The position numbers and the translations under genes are program-made. A stretch of 64,000 bases of DNA, from the NCBI RefSeq assembly GCF_031582885.1, contig NZ_CP133988.1:62001-126000 (forward strand), given 5' to 3'. Below are positions 44,650 through 54,676 of this stretch, piece after piece. How positions within the stretch are numbered: position 1 is the stretch's first letter; every line of letters starts with the position of its first letter. A model generated the notes under the pieces. It did no database searches. It had not been told where the DNA came from and saw only the letters and a program-made list of their open reading frames with translations. This DNA is from Streptococcus parasanguinis (GTDB lineage Bacteria > Bacillota > Bacilli > Lactobacillales > Streptococcaceae).

Positions 44650-47600
44650 ATGAAGTCTTCATATAAGAAACATTTGTACACTACGACGCTCAGCCTCTCA
44701 GCTGCTGTCTTGCTTTCCGTTATCGGACATGGCCAAGTTTCAGCCGATAGCTTAGAAGCGCCTCAAACAGAGCCAAGCACGGTCCTTGAAGCGGCACCCG
44801 CTACTGAGCAAGCTGTGACAGCTGAGACTGCCAGTCCTGCTACAGCTGAAAAAGGAGACACCGCAGCCCCTGCCACTTCTGTAGAAACAGCAGCGTCTTC
44901 TGATGTGGCTTCTACTACAGAAGTTGCTCCAGCCGCTAGTCCAAGCACTAACCGTGCTACAACAACCACTGACCAAGCGACACGATTGGCTGATAGCACC
45001 ATTTATCTCTCTGAAAAGAGCACGATTGTTGACAAAGTCCAAGAAAAAGCTCAAGCTGCTGGCAAGATCAACTGGACCTTGGACAACAAGCCTCTCTCTG
45101 AGTGGAAAACCTGGGATATGGAGACTGGAACCCTGAGCAAGGATCCATTCCTTACTATCACAGAGACTGCTAACGGAAATGATTTAGATCTCCACATTGA
45201 CGTGCAGGATCTCTTTGGTCAAGATCTCAGTCTTCGTAGCCCAAATAATATTCGCCGAACTTACCGCAACTACATCGGCAACCATGAACTGGTCGGAACC
45301 AATGCAGACTTGGGTGTGACCATCAATAAAACTCTTGTTTTTCGACCTTACCAAGACTACCATACACATGAAGAGATGCTCGCTGCTATCGAAAAATCCA
45401 AGGAAGAAGCGAAACCCGATCGTTTGGTGCAGTTAGAAACCCTTGGTAAGAGCGCCCAAGGCCGGGACATGAAGATGGGAATTGTGAGTAAGGACCAAGC
45501 CAGCATCGATCACTACCTGTCTAGCACCAATCCTACAGCTTTGACCAAACCAAGCGAAATGCTGGCTGCACTGAAGGACAAGACCTTGGATTACAAACTA
45601 CCTGTCTTAGTCCACAACACCCACGCGGATGAGCAGCCAGGGATCGACATCATCACAGGCCTCTTTAATACCTTTGCGACCAAGGAAAAGGTGACCTTTA
45701 ACACCACAGATGAAGCTGGAAATGCTAAAACTGTCACGCTAGATATTCCAACCTTGCTCAATAAATTCATCTTCTTATTTGACTTCACGGAAAACCCAGA
45801 TGGAGATGCTCTCAACCTGCGGGCCCTAGCAAACGGGCTCGATCCAAACCGGGATGCCAGCTACCAAACCAACCCTGAAGTCCGGACCGTCATCCAAATG
45901 ATCAACAAGTGGAATCCGATCGCTCTCTACGACTTACACGGTTTTGTAAAAGAATTCTTAATCGAACCTGCAACACCTCCACATGATCCAAACTTTGAAT
46001 ACGATCTTCTGTCAGATCTGATGCTAGAAAATGCCCATCATATGGGACGGGCAGGAGTTGCCAATTCTAAATACGATAGTTACATCATTCCTAAATTGGA
46101 TTGGGGCGATGGCTGGGATGACTCCTTCTCTGGCTATACAGGAGTTTATGCTGTCTACCATGGTATCTTAGGCCATACCATCGAAATTCCAGAAGGAAAT
46201 GAAGAATCCTACAAAGCAGGTCGCAATGCTGTCCTAGGCGGAATTGACTTCCTCAACCAAGATCCGGACCGTCTCCTTGAGATGCGTCTCAACTTCTACC
46301 TGCGCGGTCTCAATAAAACCGAAGATCCAAAAGCCGAAAATGAACTGGTCGGCCCAAATGGAGAAATCGTTGGACGGGTGAAAAACGGTCGTCCGAAATT
46401 CTTCCCAGACTACTACGTCATCCCAATGAGCCTCGACAAAGACAACGATGCACAAGAAGCCTTCAATATGATCGACTACTTCAAACGCAATGGTGTCCTC
46501 GTCAAGGAACTCAAAGAAGATATTGGCAACTATAAAAAAGGGGACTTAGTCATTGACATGGCCCAAGCCAAACGTGGCTATGCCAACCACATTCTCTACA
46601 AGGGCTCCAACGAATCTGCCTGGGCTGCTATGTACGCAGAGTTGCTGGTCAACTTCCCAGATATGAGAGGGTTCAAGTCCGAACCTGTCTTTGCGGATGG
46701 TCTTTTCAACGGAAAATTAGGAGAAGTTACCACCACCCGCGCGACTCGTACCTCTGAAATCGATCCAAAAGCTCCTTACTATGTGATCGCAAATACCTCA
46801 GCCAGTGCCGTTAAAGCTGTTAACCAGGCCATCGCGCAAGGAAAATCTGTCTACCTAACAGACGATGGCTACATCGTTGACCGCGATACCTTTGCTTCGC
46901 TCCTACCAAACTATGCCATTTATGGTGATGCCCTCTACAAGGTACCAAGCGGACCAACCTTGAAACCGATGAAGGTCTACTCTCCGAACTACCACTATAA
47001 TTGGGCCGGAGTAGATGCTCCTGCTCATACTAGTCTGGTCCTTGAAAAATTAGGCTTCCAAATCGTCAATACTCCAGAAGAAGCAGATGTTGTTATTTTG
47101 GAAAGCAACCGCTTTGACGCTTCCATTTTTGGTAAGAAACCAACCCTTGTCATTGGTGGGGAAGCCATGCAAAAATTGGAAAAATTGGGAGTTCTTGCAG
47201 GATTTGACGCTGAAAAACTAAAAGGCGGTAGTGACTACGAAGGCTTGATGAAAGCCATCATTGATGATCAGGATCCATTGACCAGCGGATACAAGAAGAA
47301 TACCCTCTTCTACTCCAACTCAGGAAACTGGATTGAAAAGGTTCCAGAGCATTTCAAGACCTTGATGAGCATCGCTCCGAGCGATTATTATATTGCAGGT
47401 TGGTGGCCAAATAATGATGTTCTGGCCAACAAAGTCATGGCCATCTCTGGAGAACTGATGGGACAACCACTCTTTGTCTATGCAGGAAATCCAACCAACC
47501 GTCAACACCCTGTCCACTTCTTCCGCTGGGTAACCAATGCGATCTTTGGCAACAAGTTAGCAAGCTTGATGGATTACGTTCCAGCTAAAGAACCAGATCA

Positions 47601-47880
47601 AGTGGTGGTTCCAATTCATAACCAAACAACCAATCCACAGCCAATCTTAGCCAAGAAGGAGACTCCTAAAGTCCTCCTTCCACAAAAAGAAATGACAACT
47701 GAAAATGGAGAAAGTGTGCAAGCCTTGACTTACCAAGTAGGACAAAGCTTCCAAGAAAGTCCAGCCAAGGCACAATTGCCACAAACTGGAGAAGACACAA
47801 CCGCACACTTCATTCTTTCAGGCTTCTTGTTAGCCGTTAGCGGAGGCTTCCTCCTCTTGAAAAAGAAAGAAGTTGAGTAA
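44650..47880 (+). CDS. Cell-wall anchored M14 zinc carboxypeptidase
   Basis: 1076 aa. A signal peptide (ends GQVSA, about residue 33) and an Ala/Thr/Glu-rich linker (35-115) precede the catalytic M14 domain. Zinc ligands are His and Glu in NTHADEQPGID (about 323) and His in YDLHGFVKEF (about 432). The catalytic Glu is in HTIEIPEG (about 510). A C-terminal domain (650-1000) precedes the LPQTGE sortase signal (about 1043) and KKKEVE tail. It should trim peptides or proteins at the surface. The RBS is AAGGAGGG. Confidence 0.9.
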   Translation: MKSSYKKHLYTTTLSLSAAVLLSVIGHGQVSADSLEAPQTEPSTVLEAAPATEQAVTAETASPATAEKGDTAAPATSVETAASSDVASTTEVAPAASPSTNRATTTTDQATRLADSTIYLSEKSTIVDKVQEKAQAAGKINWTLDNKPLSEWKTWDMETGTLSKDPFLTITETANGNDLDLHIDVQDLFGQDLSLRSPNNIRRTYRNYIGNHELVGTNADLGVTINKTLVFRPYQDYHTHEEMLAAIEKSKEEAKPDRLVQLETLGKSAQGRDMKMGIVSKDQASIDHYLSSTNPTALTKPSEMLAALKDKTLDYKLPVLVHNTHADEQPGIDIITGLFNTFATKEKVTFNTTDEAGNAKTVTLDIPTLLNKFIFLFDFTENPDGDALNLRALANGLDPNRDASYQTNPEVRTVIQMINKWNPIALYDLHGFVKEFLIEPATPPHDPNFEYDLLSDLMLENAHHMGRAGVANSKYDSYIIPKLDWGDGWDDSFSGYTGVYAVYHGILGHTIEIPEGNEESYKAGRNAVLGGIDFLNQDPDRLLEMRLNFYLRGLNKTEDPKAENELVGPNGEIVGRVKNGRPKFFPDYYVIPMSLDKDNDAQEAFNMIDYFKRNGVLVKELKEDIGNYKKGDLVIDMAQAKRGYANHILYKGSNESAWAAMYAELLVNFPDMRGFKSEPVFADGLFNGKLGEVTTTRATRTSEIDPKAPYYVIANTSASAVKAVNQAIAQGKSVYLTDDGYIVDRDTFASLLPNYAIYGDALYKVPSGPTLKPMKVYSPNYHYNWAGVDAPAHTSLVLEKLGFQIVNTPEEADVVILESNRFDASIFGKKPTLVIGGEAMQKLEKLGVLAGFDAEKLKGGSDYEGLMKAIIDDQDPLTSGYKKNTLFYSNSGNWIEKVPEHFKTLMSIAPSDYYIAGWWPNNDVLANKVMAISGELMGQPLFVYAGNPTNRQHPVHFFRWVTNAIFGNKLASLMDYVPAKEPDQVVVPIHNQTTNPQPILAKKETPKVLLPQKEMTTENGESVQALTYQVGQSFQESPAKAQLPQTGEDTTAHFILSGFLLAVSGGFLLLKKKEVE

Positions 47881-48010
47881 GATTTTAGACTAGCTATGAA
47901 TTTCAAGTTCATCTTTTCATAGAAAATCAATTTTTCATATGAAATAATCTAAGAAATTAGACAAAAGGTATAAAACTCGCTCTAGTATTTAGCAGTATTC
48001 AGTCTTATAC

Positions 48011-48150
48011 TGAAACTTTCCGCCGTGAGAAAAGTGCTTGAAACTATTATGTTTCAAGCACGCGGAATTATTGAGACCTCAGGCTCAATAATTAGTCATG
48101 GAACTTCGAAGAAGTTCGCTGACGTCCGTACTCACCTAAGGAAAGTTTCA
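48011..48150 (+). repeat. Multi-stem structured intergenic repeat (copy B)
   Basis: The ends TGAAACTTTCC/GGAAAGTTTCA pair. Inside are GTGCTTGAAAC/GTTTCAAGCAC, ATTATTGAGAC/GGCTCAATAAT and GAACTTC/GAAGTTC. Order and flanking motifs (CCGCCGTG at the start, ACGTCC and CACCTAAGGAAA at the end) match copy A at 593-725, while the stems differ in sequence but keep pairing. Confidence 0.75.
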
Positions 48151-48164
48151 AAAGATATATCTTC

Positions 48165-48196
48165 AAAAGAACCTTCGCGTCTGCGAAGGTTCTTTT
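48165..48196. terminator. Bidirectional terminator between the M14 and GH13 genes
   Basis: AAAAGAACCTTCGC/GCGAAGGTTCTTTT: a 14-bp perfect stem with a four-base loop. Confidence 0.9.
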
Positions 48197-49864
48197 CTAT
48201 TCCACCAATTCCAACACAACAGTTTGGTAAGGGGTCAATTCGAGCACTTGGTCTCCTTCTTGGAATAATCCTGCTGTATTATTTAAAACGACTGTTTTAA
48301 TCGGAGCTGGCAACTCCAAGGTGCCCTGGCGATTTTGGAAATTGCTGATCACCAAGAGACGCTTGTCCCCACGGCGTTCGAAGGCGATGATATTCTCGCG
48401 GTCCCGATAAGCTGGGATCATATCTCCAAACCGGATGGTATTTCCATAGAGGGGATGACGATACAAGGCCGTCAGCTGACGGTAATAATTCAAAATAGAA
48501 TCTGGATCTTTTTCCTGGTCTTCCACATTGATGGCAACATCTGGTTTGGGACTGATCAACCAGGCTGACCCATCGCTAAAGCCCAGACCTGGCTCTCTTG
48601 ACCATTGCATGGGTGTTCGCGCATTGTCCCGGCTGTAGTTGGCAATCACTGCTAAGGCTTCTTCCTCACTCAAACCAGCTTCTTTAGCGACATGATAGCC
48701 ATTGATGGTCGCGATATCATCAAAGTCCTCTACTGATTCAAAGACTTGGTTTTCCATTCCAATTTCTTGGCCTTGATAGATAAACGGAATTCCCTTGCGC
48801 AAAACCTGAATAGTTCCTAGGGCTTTTTTACTGGTGTCGTTTACTGGACCTTCAGCAATATAATGGGACACCCCACGAGGCTCATCGTGGTTTTCAATGA
48901 TCGTCGAGAGAACCCCAATGCTATCCGCGCGCTCATGCGCTTGGAAAATACTTTCCTTGAGTTCATCTGCTGTTGGAAGACTATGGTCAAACCAGCCCTT
49001 TCCTTCCTGCCCTAAGCAGGTTTGTTTGAAATCAAAGATCGATGAGAAAACGCCATCTTTTCCAATGAAGAAATGCAACTCTTCGTCGGTTTCATTGAAC
49101 ACTTCCCCTACTGTGAAGGCATTGTACTTGGCGAAGGTTCGCTCATTTAACTCATGCAAGAAAGGTTCAATCGATTGGGCATTCACTAGAGACTCCGGTA
49201 CTGGGACCAAGCCATTTTCGCGATCAGACGGAAGCGAACGCCATTCTAGATCTTTTTTGATATTGATAATAGCATCGATCCTAAAGCCCGCAATTCCCTT
49301 GTCCAACCACCAGTTGATCATCTTGTAAATTTCTTCGCGCAAGACAGGATTTTGCCAATTAAGGTCTGGCTGATCCTTGTGAAAAGAATGGAGATAGTAT
49401 TTGTTGGTGCCAGGAACTGGTTCCCAGACACTGCCTCCAAAGTAACTTTCCCAGTTGTTGGGTTCCTTGTCACTTTCGATGAAATAAAAGTAATCTGCAT
49501 AAGGGCCATCTGGATCTGATAGAGCCTTTTGGAACCACTCGTGATGACTGGAGCAGTGGTTAACCACCAAGTCCATAATGATAGAAATGCCCCGCTTCTT
49601 ACCTTCAGCAATTAGCTCCTCCATATCTTCCATAGTTCCAAAAATAGGATCAATGGCATAGTAGTCTGAAATATCATAGCCCTGGTCAATAAACGGACTC
49701 TTGTAAATAGGCGATAACCAGAGAATGTCAATTCCTAAGTTTTGAAGGTAATCGAGTTTCTTCGTGATTCCTTTCAAATCCCCAACGCCATCACCATTGC
49801 TATCTTTAAAGCTTTTTGGGTAGATCTGATAAGCGACCTTCCCCTTCCACCAGTCTTTTTCCAT
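48197..49864 (-). CDS. GH13 alpha-glucosidase (oligo-1,6-glucosidase / glucan 1,6-alpha-glucosidase type)
   Basis: 555 aa, GH13 TIM barrel with MDLVVNH, the nucleophile in GFRIDAI (about 203), the acid/base in FTVGEVF (about 255) and IENHDEPR. It hydrolyses alpha-1,6-linked gluco-oligosaccharides (isomaltose/isomaltotriose type) in the cytosol. The neighbouring sugar-ABC ATPase MsmK supports this. DexB is one possibility, but several QIYPKSF-type glucosidases look alike, so I give no symbol. Confidence 0.85.
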   Translation of the reverse strand: MEKDWWKGKVAYQIYPKSFKDSNGDGVGDLKGITKKLDYLQNLGIDILWLSPIYKSPFIDQGYDISDYYAIDPIFGTMEDMEELIAEGKKRGISIIMDLVVNHCSSHHEWFQKALSDPDGPYADYFYFIESDKEPNNWESYFGGSVWEPVPGTNKYYLHSFHKDQPDLNWQNPVLREEIYKMINWWLDKGIAGFRIDAIINIKKDLEWRSLPSDRENGLVPVPESLVNAQSIEPFLHELNERTFAKYNAFTVGEVFNETDEELHFFIGKDGVFSSIFDFKQTCLGQEGKGWFDHSLPTADELKESIFQAHERADSIGVLSTIIENHDEPRGVSHYIAEGPVNDTSKKALGTIQVLRKGIPFIYQGQEIGMENQVFESVEDFDDIATINGYHVAKEAGLSEEEALAVIANYSRDNARTPMQWSREPGLGFSDGSAWLISPKPDVAINVEDQEKDPDSILNYYRQLTALYRHPLYGNTIRFGDMIPAYRDRENIIAFERRGDKRLLVISNFQNRQGTLELPAPIKTVVLNNTAGLFQEGDQVLELTPYQTVVLELVE

Positions 49865-49885
49865 GTTTTGTCTCCTTAAAATGAA

Positions 49886-49914
49886 AGAGACTGAGACATA
49901 TCGTCTCAGTCTCT
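49886..49914 (-). terminator. Hairpin between msmK and the glucosidase
   Basis: AGAGACTGAGAC/GTCTCAGTCTCT, a 12-bp stem. The T-run is weak, so partial read-through from msmK is possible. Confidence 0.6.
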
Positions 49915-49930
49915 ACAGTGTCAGTAGGTA

Positions 49931-51061
49931 TTAGTATACTGTTTTTTCAGTTTCTTTGTCGAAGAAGTGAGCTTTGTTCAAGTCAAATCCAAGTTCGATG
50001 GTTTCACCAGTTCCAAGGTAGTCACGTGCATCTACTTTAGCGATGAATTCGTTGTCACCAACTTGGCAGTACAAGTGAGATTCTGAACCAAGCAACTCAG
50101 ATACAGAGATGGTTGCTTTCACGACTGATTCTGGGAATGTTTCAAGGAAAGCAGCTTCTGTATTCACGTCTTCTGGACGGATACCAAAGATCAATTCTTT
50201 ACCATCATAGCCTTTTTCTTTCAAGACTTTCAAAGCACCTTCTGGAACTTTCAAGTTCAATCCATTGGCAACGATGTGTCCACCTTCCAATTTCACGTTA
50301 ATGAAGTTCATGGCAGGGCTTCCGATGAATCCAGCTACGAATTTATTCACAGGGTTCTTATACACTTCTTGCGGAGTACCGATTTGTTCTACACGTCCGA
50401 TAGTACCTGTACCAGCTGGGTTTTTAGTAGCAGACATAATAACGATACGGTCAGCCAATGTCATCGCTTCTGTTTGGTCGTGGGTTACATAGATCGTTGT
50501 AGCTCCGATACGACGGTGGATTTTCGCAATTTCAGCACGCATGGATACACGAAGTTTAGCATCCAAGTTTGACAAAGGTTCGTCCATCAAGAACACTTTT
50601 GCATCACGGACAATGGCACGACCCATGGCCACACGTTGACGTTGACCACCAGAAAGGTCAGCTGGTTTACGATCCAAGAATTCTTTCAAGCCAAGGATTT
50701 CAGCTGCTTCTTGTACACGTTTGTCGATATCTTCCTTGCTGTATTTACGCAATTTCAAACCAAAGGCCATGTTATCGTACACAGTCATGTGTGGGTAAAG
50801 AGCGTAGTTTTGGAATACCATGGCGATATCACGGTCTTTAGGTGCTACGTTGTTTACAACAGTACCATCGATGGAACATTCACCTTCTGTGATGTCTTCA
50901 AGACCAGCGATCATACGAAGAGTCGTTGATTTACCACATCCTGAAGGACCTACGAAAACGATAAATTCTTTGTCTTTGATGTCCAAGTTGAAGTCTTCAA
51001 CTGAGTAATGTTCGCTATTTGGATATTTTTTATAAATGTGACTAAGATTCAATTCTACCAT
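49931..51061 (-). CDS. msmK: Sugar ABC transporter ATP-binding protein MsmK/UgpC
   Basis: 376 aa. Walker A GPSGCGKST, signature LSGGQRQR, Walker B VFLMDEPLSNLDAKLR and a C-terminal TOBE/MalK regulatory domain (about 240-376). MsmK is the shared ATPase that energises several streptococcal carbohydrate importers (raffinose, sialic acid, maltodextrin). It stands without permease genes, as usual. A cre-like site overlaps the promoter upstream, suggesting CcpA control. Confidence 0.95.
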   Translation of the reverse strand: MVELNLSHIYKKYPNSEHYSVEDFNLDIKDKEFIVFVGPSGCGKSTTLRMIAGLEDITEGECSIDGTVVNNVAPKDRDIAMVFQNYALYPHMTVYDNMAFGLKLRKYSKEDIDKRVQEAAEILGLKEFLDRKPADLSGGQRQRVAMGRAIVRDAKVFLMDEPLSNLDAKLRVSMRAEIAKIHRRIGATTIYVTHDQTEAMTLADRIVIMSATKNPAGTGTIGRVEQIGTPQEVYKNPVNKFVAGFIGSPAMNFINVKLEGGHIVANGLNLKVPEGALKVLKEKGYDGKELIFGIRPEDVNTEAAFLETFPESVVKATISVSELLGSESHLYCQVGDNEFIAKVDARDYLGTGETIELGFDLNKAHFFDKETEKTVY

Positions 51062-51097
51062 GATGGTACTCCTTTGATTTTTATAGTTCTATTGTAA

Positions 51098-51113
51098 ATG
51101 AAAACGTTTTACA
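51098..51113. promoter_or_regulatory. Catabolite-responsive element (cre-like) upstream of msmK
   Basis: ATGAAAACGTTTTACA closely fits the CcpA site consensus, next to a TACAAT -10 box on the minus strand, 40 bases before msmK. Confidence 0.65.
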
Positions 51114-51143
51114 AATCTATGGCAAGTCTCACAAAAAAGAAAA

Positions 51144-51172
51144 AGAGTTTTGTGCAAGTTGCACAAAACTCT
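51144..51172 (-). terminator. Terminator of the PucR/CdaR-type regulator gene
   Basis: AGAGTTTTGTGCAA/TTGCACAAAACTCT: a 14-bp perfect stem with a T-rich tail on the minus strand. Confidence 0.85.
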
Positions 51173-51185
51173 GGATTGATTCCGT

Positions 51186-52046
51186 TTAAATCACATCTTG
51201 TAAAACTAAATGATAGCACAGGGCTAGATCTGTCAGATTTTTCAACTGAAGCCCCGTCAACTCCTCCCACTTGTCAATCTTGTATTGGAGCGAATTACGG
51301 TGGAGATAGAGTTGCTGGGCGGCCTTGGTGACGACTGCCCCATTGTCCCAAAGAGCAACAATGATGTCTTGCAATCGATCTTGACTTTCAATCAACTGAT
51401 GCAAGCTTGCCTTGATTGGAGTGAGATCCAAATCTGCCTGCTCGATTCCCCACAGATAGAGTTGAGAAAAGCGATAGACACCTTGATGGCCTTCTCGAAT
51501 CCAAGCTCGAAAGACAGCCTGTTCTGCTCGGATGACAGGAGACACTTTCCCGTCTTTAGACTCGGTCCATACTTGTCCGACCAGGATAGATAAACGAATA
51601 TTGAAGTCATACTCCATGGCAGAGACGGTATCTTTTAAGATATCGGCCACAGGCAAAGACTGGTCTTGGTCCAGAATGAGCACATAGTCCTGCCCACTCA
51701 GTTGCAAGGTTGCTCGGAAGTTGGGCAAGAGTGTCTGCATCATCTCTAACCAAGAAGCTGTCCCTTCCGCTGTTGAATGCGAGATGTGGCAATAGACGAG
51801 CTGCATTTTTTTGATGACTTGAGGGGCTTCTCCCTTTCCATCGATCAGGTATTGGTACCAAGGATTAGGGGCAACCTCTTCTTCACCGCCCAACCAGGAA
51901 ATCAATTGTTTTTCTCGCTCGGTTAGCTCTTCTTCCTTCAGCAGCAACCATTGATGAGCCTGAAGGGGAACGGCTACATAACCAGCTGGTGGATTGGCTT
52001 GATCCGTCACCTCTGCATGAGGAAACCACTCTCTGATATTTTTCAC
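51186..52046 (-). CDS. PucR/CdaR-type helix-turn-helix regulator
   Basis: 286 aa. The C-terminal ~60 residues ([34 protein letters not shown]) form the PucR-type HTH, as in CdaR and other sugar-acid regulators. The N-terminal part has no recognised sensor domain. The GTG at 52046 has AAGGAAG upstream and overlaps the mrnC stop (GTGA), so I prefer it to 52079. It lies upstream of msmK, though a terminator separates them. It could regulate sugar uptake. Confidence 0.8.
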   Translation of the reverse strand: MKNIREWFPHAEVTDQANPPAGYVAVPLQAHQWLLLKEEELTEREKQLISWLGGEEEVAPNPWYQYLIDGKGEAPQVIKKMQLVYCHISHSTAEGTASWLEMMQTLLPNFRATLQLSGQDYVLILDQDQSLPVADILKDTVSAMEYDFNIRLSILVGQVWTESKDGKVSPVIRAEQAVFRAWIREGHQGVYRFSQLYLWGIEQADLDLTPIKASLHQLIESQDRLQDIIVALWDNGAVVTKAAQQLYLHRNSLQYKIDKWEELTGLQLKNLTDLALCYHLVLQDVI

Positions 52047-52441
52047 TGCTTTCTTCCTTCTTCTACTTGCTGGATGCACCAGTTGATCAATTCTTCTAAA
52101 CGAGCAAGCTCACCCGTCATATGAAGATAGCCCATAACGGCTTCAAAGCCTGTCGACATACGATAAGTCACGACATCCGCATTTTTGGCCTTGGTATGGC
52201 TATTGGTATTGCGACCGCGCTTGTAGATCTCCAACTCTTTTTCTGTCAGAATTTCTTGCTCCAGCATGCTTTCAATCAAGCTAGCCTGAGCTCTGGCAGA
52301 GACGTAGCGGGTTGCAGTCTGGTGAAGCTTATTGGGCTTGGTCATCCCTTGAAAAATTAGGTGCCTGCGAATATACATGGAATAGACCGCATCCCCTTCA
52401 AAGGCAAGGGCTATGCCATTGATTAGATTGACATCAATCAC
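52043..52441 (-). CDS. mrnC: Mini-ribonuclease 3 (MrnC)
   Basis: 132 aa RNase III catalytic domain without the dsRNA-binding domain: [22 protein letters not shown] at the N-terminus and [16 protein letters not shown] near the C-terminus carry the acidic residues. It matures 23S rRNA. It overlaps cysS by 8 bp and the regulator by 4 bp. cysS-mrnC-rlmB clustering is conserved in Firmicutes, here partly dispersed. Confidence 0.95.
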   Translation of the reverse strand: MIDVNLINGIALAFEGDAVYSMYIRRHLIFQGMTKPNKLHQTATRYVSARAQASLIESMLEQEILTEKELEIYKRGRNTNSHTKAKNADVVTYRMSTGFEAVMGYLHMTGELARLEELINWCIQQVEEGRKQ

Positions 52442-53777
52442 GTGTCCACCTTACGCCTTCTTTTGTATCCAAGAGCTTGATTCCTTGCGCAGCCAATTCA
52501 TCGCGAATCGCATCTGCTCGGGCAAAATCTTTCTTAGCCCGCGCTTCCTGACGTTCAGCGATCAAGGCTTCAATATCCGCATCCAAAACTTCTTCAACAA
52601 AGACCACTCCAAAGACTTCTAACATCTTTGCCAAGGCATCCTTGACGTCTTGATTGTAGTGACCTGAATTGATCCATTTGGCCAATTCAAAGACAACGGT
52701 GATTCCGTTAGCGGCATTGATATCTTCATCCATAGCCGCAATAAACTTGTCCACAAAGTTTTGTAAGTCTGCTGGATCCACTTCTCCGGCGAAAGGTTGC
52801 TCATAAGTATTTTTCAAATACTTGAGGTTAGTCTCCGCATCGCGTACAGCTTTTTCTGTGAAGTTAATGGGCTTGCGGTAGTGCTGAGTCGCAAAGAAGA
52901 AGCGAAGCACTTGGCCGTCAATAGTCTTCAATGCATCATGCACCGTGATAAAGTTGCCCAATGATTTGGACATCTTGACATTATCAATATTGACAAAGCC
53001 ATTGTGCATCCAGTAATTGGCAAAAGTTTTTCCTGTCTTAGCTTCTGATTGAGCGATTTCATTAGTATGGTGTGGAAACTCAAGGTCGGCTCCACCACCG
53101 TGGATATCAATAGTATCCCCTAAAATCCCCGTTGACATGACTGAGCACTCGATATGCCAACCCGGACGACCAGGTCCCCAAGGGCTGTCCCAAGAAATCT
53201 CTCCTGGTTTGGCAGCTTTCCAAAGGGCAAAATCCACCGGATTTTCCTTGCGAGCCGTTTCCTCATCTGTCCGACCTGAAGCGCCTAGCTCCAAATCTTC
53301 CAGGGTTTTATTAGCTAACTTAGCATAGTTGTTGGATTTTTCCACACGAAAATAGACATCTCCCTGGCTCTCGTAAGCATAGCCTTTTTCGATCAAGTCA
53401 GCGACAAAGCGGATGATGTCTTCCATAAACTCGACCACACGAGGGTGGCGGGTTGCAGGTTTCACTCCAAGAGCCGTCACATCTTCACGGAAAGCAGCAA
53501 TGTACTTGTCTGCCACTTCCTGAGGAGTGATGCCTTCTTCCTTGGCACGGTTAATGATCTTATCATCCACATCTGTAAAGTTGGAAATGTAGGCAACTTC
53601 GTAGCCACGATACTCAAAGTAGCGACGAATCGTGTCAAAGGCTACCGTTGAACGGGCATTCCCTACGTGGATATAGTTGTAAACCGTTGGCCCACAAACA
53701 TACATGCGGACCTTTCCTTCCTCGATGGGGATAAATTCTCGCAAATCACGAGACATGGTATCATAAATTTTTAACAC
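52434..53777 (-). CDS. cysS: Cysteinyl-tRNA synthetase
   Basis: 447 aa class I synthetase with [16 protein letters not shown] (zinc Cys and HIGH-type motif) and KMSKSLGN (KMSKS). The zinc-site residues C, C, H, E are in place ([27 protein letters not shown]). It charges tRNA-Cys. It is 20 bp downstream of the GNAT gene and overlaps mrnC, forming part of a cysE-GNAT-cysS-mrnC run. Confidence 0.98.
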   Translation of the reverse strand: MLKIYDTMSRDLREFIPIEEGKVRMYVCGPTVYNYIHVGNARSTVAFDTIRRYFEYRGYEVAYISNFTDVDDKIINRAKEEGITPQEVADKYIAAFREDVTALGVKPATRHPRVVEFMEDIIRFVADLIEKGYAYESQGDVYFRVEKSNNYAKLANKTLEDLELGASGRTDEETARKENPVDFALWKAAKPGEISWDSPWGPGRPGWHIECSVMSTGILGDTIDIHGGGADLEFPHHTNEIAQSEAKTGKTFANYWMHNGFVNIDNVKMSKSLGNFITVHDALKTIDGQVLRFFFATQHYRKPINFTEKAVRDAETNLKYLKNTYEQPFAGEVDPADLQNFVDKFIAAMDEDINAANGITVVFELAKWINSGHYNQDVKDALAKMLEVFGVVFVEEVLDADIEALIAERQEARAKKDFARADAIRDELAAQGIKLLDTKEGVRWTRD

Positions 53778-53797
53778 GCTTCATTTCCTTTCTGTTT

Positions 53798-54664
53798 CTA
53801 CTCTTTTGGCTTCAAATAAACCACCTGAGTCTGTTTGACAAAGCCAATCTTTTCATACAAGTATTTGGCACCAACATTGCTATCTTCCACTGCAATCTGA
53901 AATTCCTTATCATTTTGCTCAATGAGTTGGTTGACGAGGGATTTTGCCAAATAGCTTCCATAGCCTTGCCCACGATAGACTTCAGCAATCGCAAGTCCAT
54001 AAAGGTAATTGCATTTTCCAGACACATCGACCGTACAAACACCAATCACTTGACCTTCTTTGAGTAATATGTACAGCAGACTATCAGGATCCTTCAAGGC
54101 CTCCGAAATGTATCTGTGGCTCACTTCTGGTGCTTCCACTTCATCTGAAAAGGTTTGGTGGTGGAGCTGGGCAATGGCTTCAAGATAAGAAGGTTCTGCC
54201 AAGAGCACATCGACATCCGAACGGGAATCTAATGCATAAGCGGTTCGATCACGTCCTAACCAGGTTTCTGTTTCGTCATCCTCAACCAGTCCCCAATTGC
54301 TGGCAAAATCAGGATGATTCTCTAGAAAAATACGCTCTGTCTGAAAAGTCACAGACTCAATTGGATAAGATGCCGTTTCTTTCTCAAAACTTTCATACAA
54401 AGCACGCGCAATTCCCTGACGACGATGATTAGGATGGACCAGTATCGCTACTTCCACATCTTGGTCATCCGCATAGACAGTTAATAGGCCAACAAGTTCA
54501 CCTTTTTCATAATAAAGGAAAAAGGCGGGCATATCGGGATCAAAATTGAGCATATTGGAGAGATAAGGATCCCGAAACGTTCCGTCATACTTCTGACAGG
54601 TGGCAATAAGGGCCTTTGCTTCCAGTAGTTGGTGGTCATTCAATGTATTGGTTGATTGAATCAC
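53798..54664 (-). CDS. GNAT family N-acetyltransferase with two GNAT domains
   Basis: 288 aa. The first GNAT domain (residues ~40-115, VAILVHPNHRRQGIARAL) and the second (~150-285, GLAIAEVYRGQGYGSYLAKSLV) each keep the acetyl-CoA P-loop motif R/QxxGxG/A. The acceptor is unknown. Located between cysE and cysS, a frequent arrangement in streptococci. Confidence 0.9.
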   Translation of the reverse strand: MIQSTNTLNDHQLLEAKALIATCQKYDGTFRDPYLSNMLNFDPDMPAFFLYYEKGELVGLLTVYADDQDVEVAILVHPNHRRQGIARALYESFEKETASYPIESVTFQTERIFLENHPDFASNWGLVEDDETETWLGRDRTAYALDSRSDVDVLLAEPSYLEAIAQLHHQTFSDEVEAPEVSHRYISEALKDPDSLLYILLKEGQVIGVCTVDVSGKCNYLYGLAIAEVYRGQGYGSYLAKSLVNQLIEQNDKEFQIAVEDSNVGAKYLYEKIGFVKQTQVVYLKPKE

Positions 54665-54676
54665 GTAGCGATCTCC

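Noticed and set aside
48025..48300. 91-codon plus-strand ORF
   Set aside because: It lies across structured repeat B and a bidirectional terminator and then antisense to the glucosidase gene.
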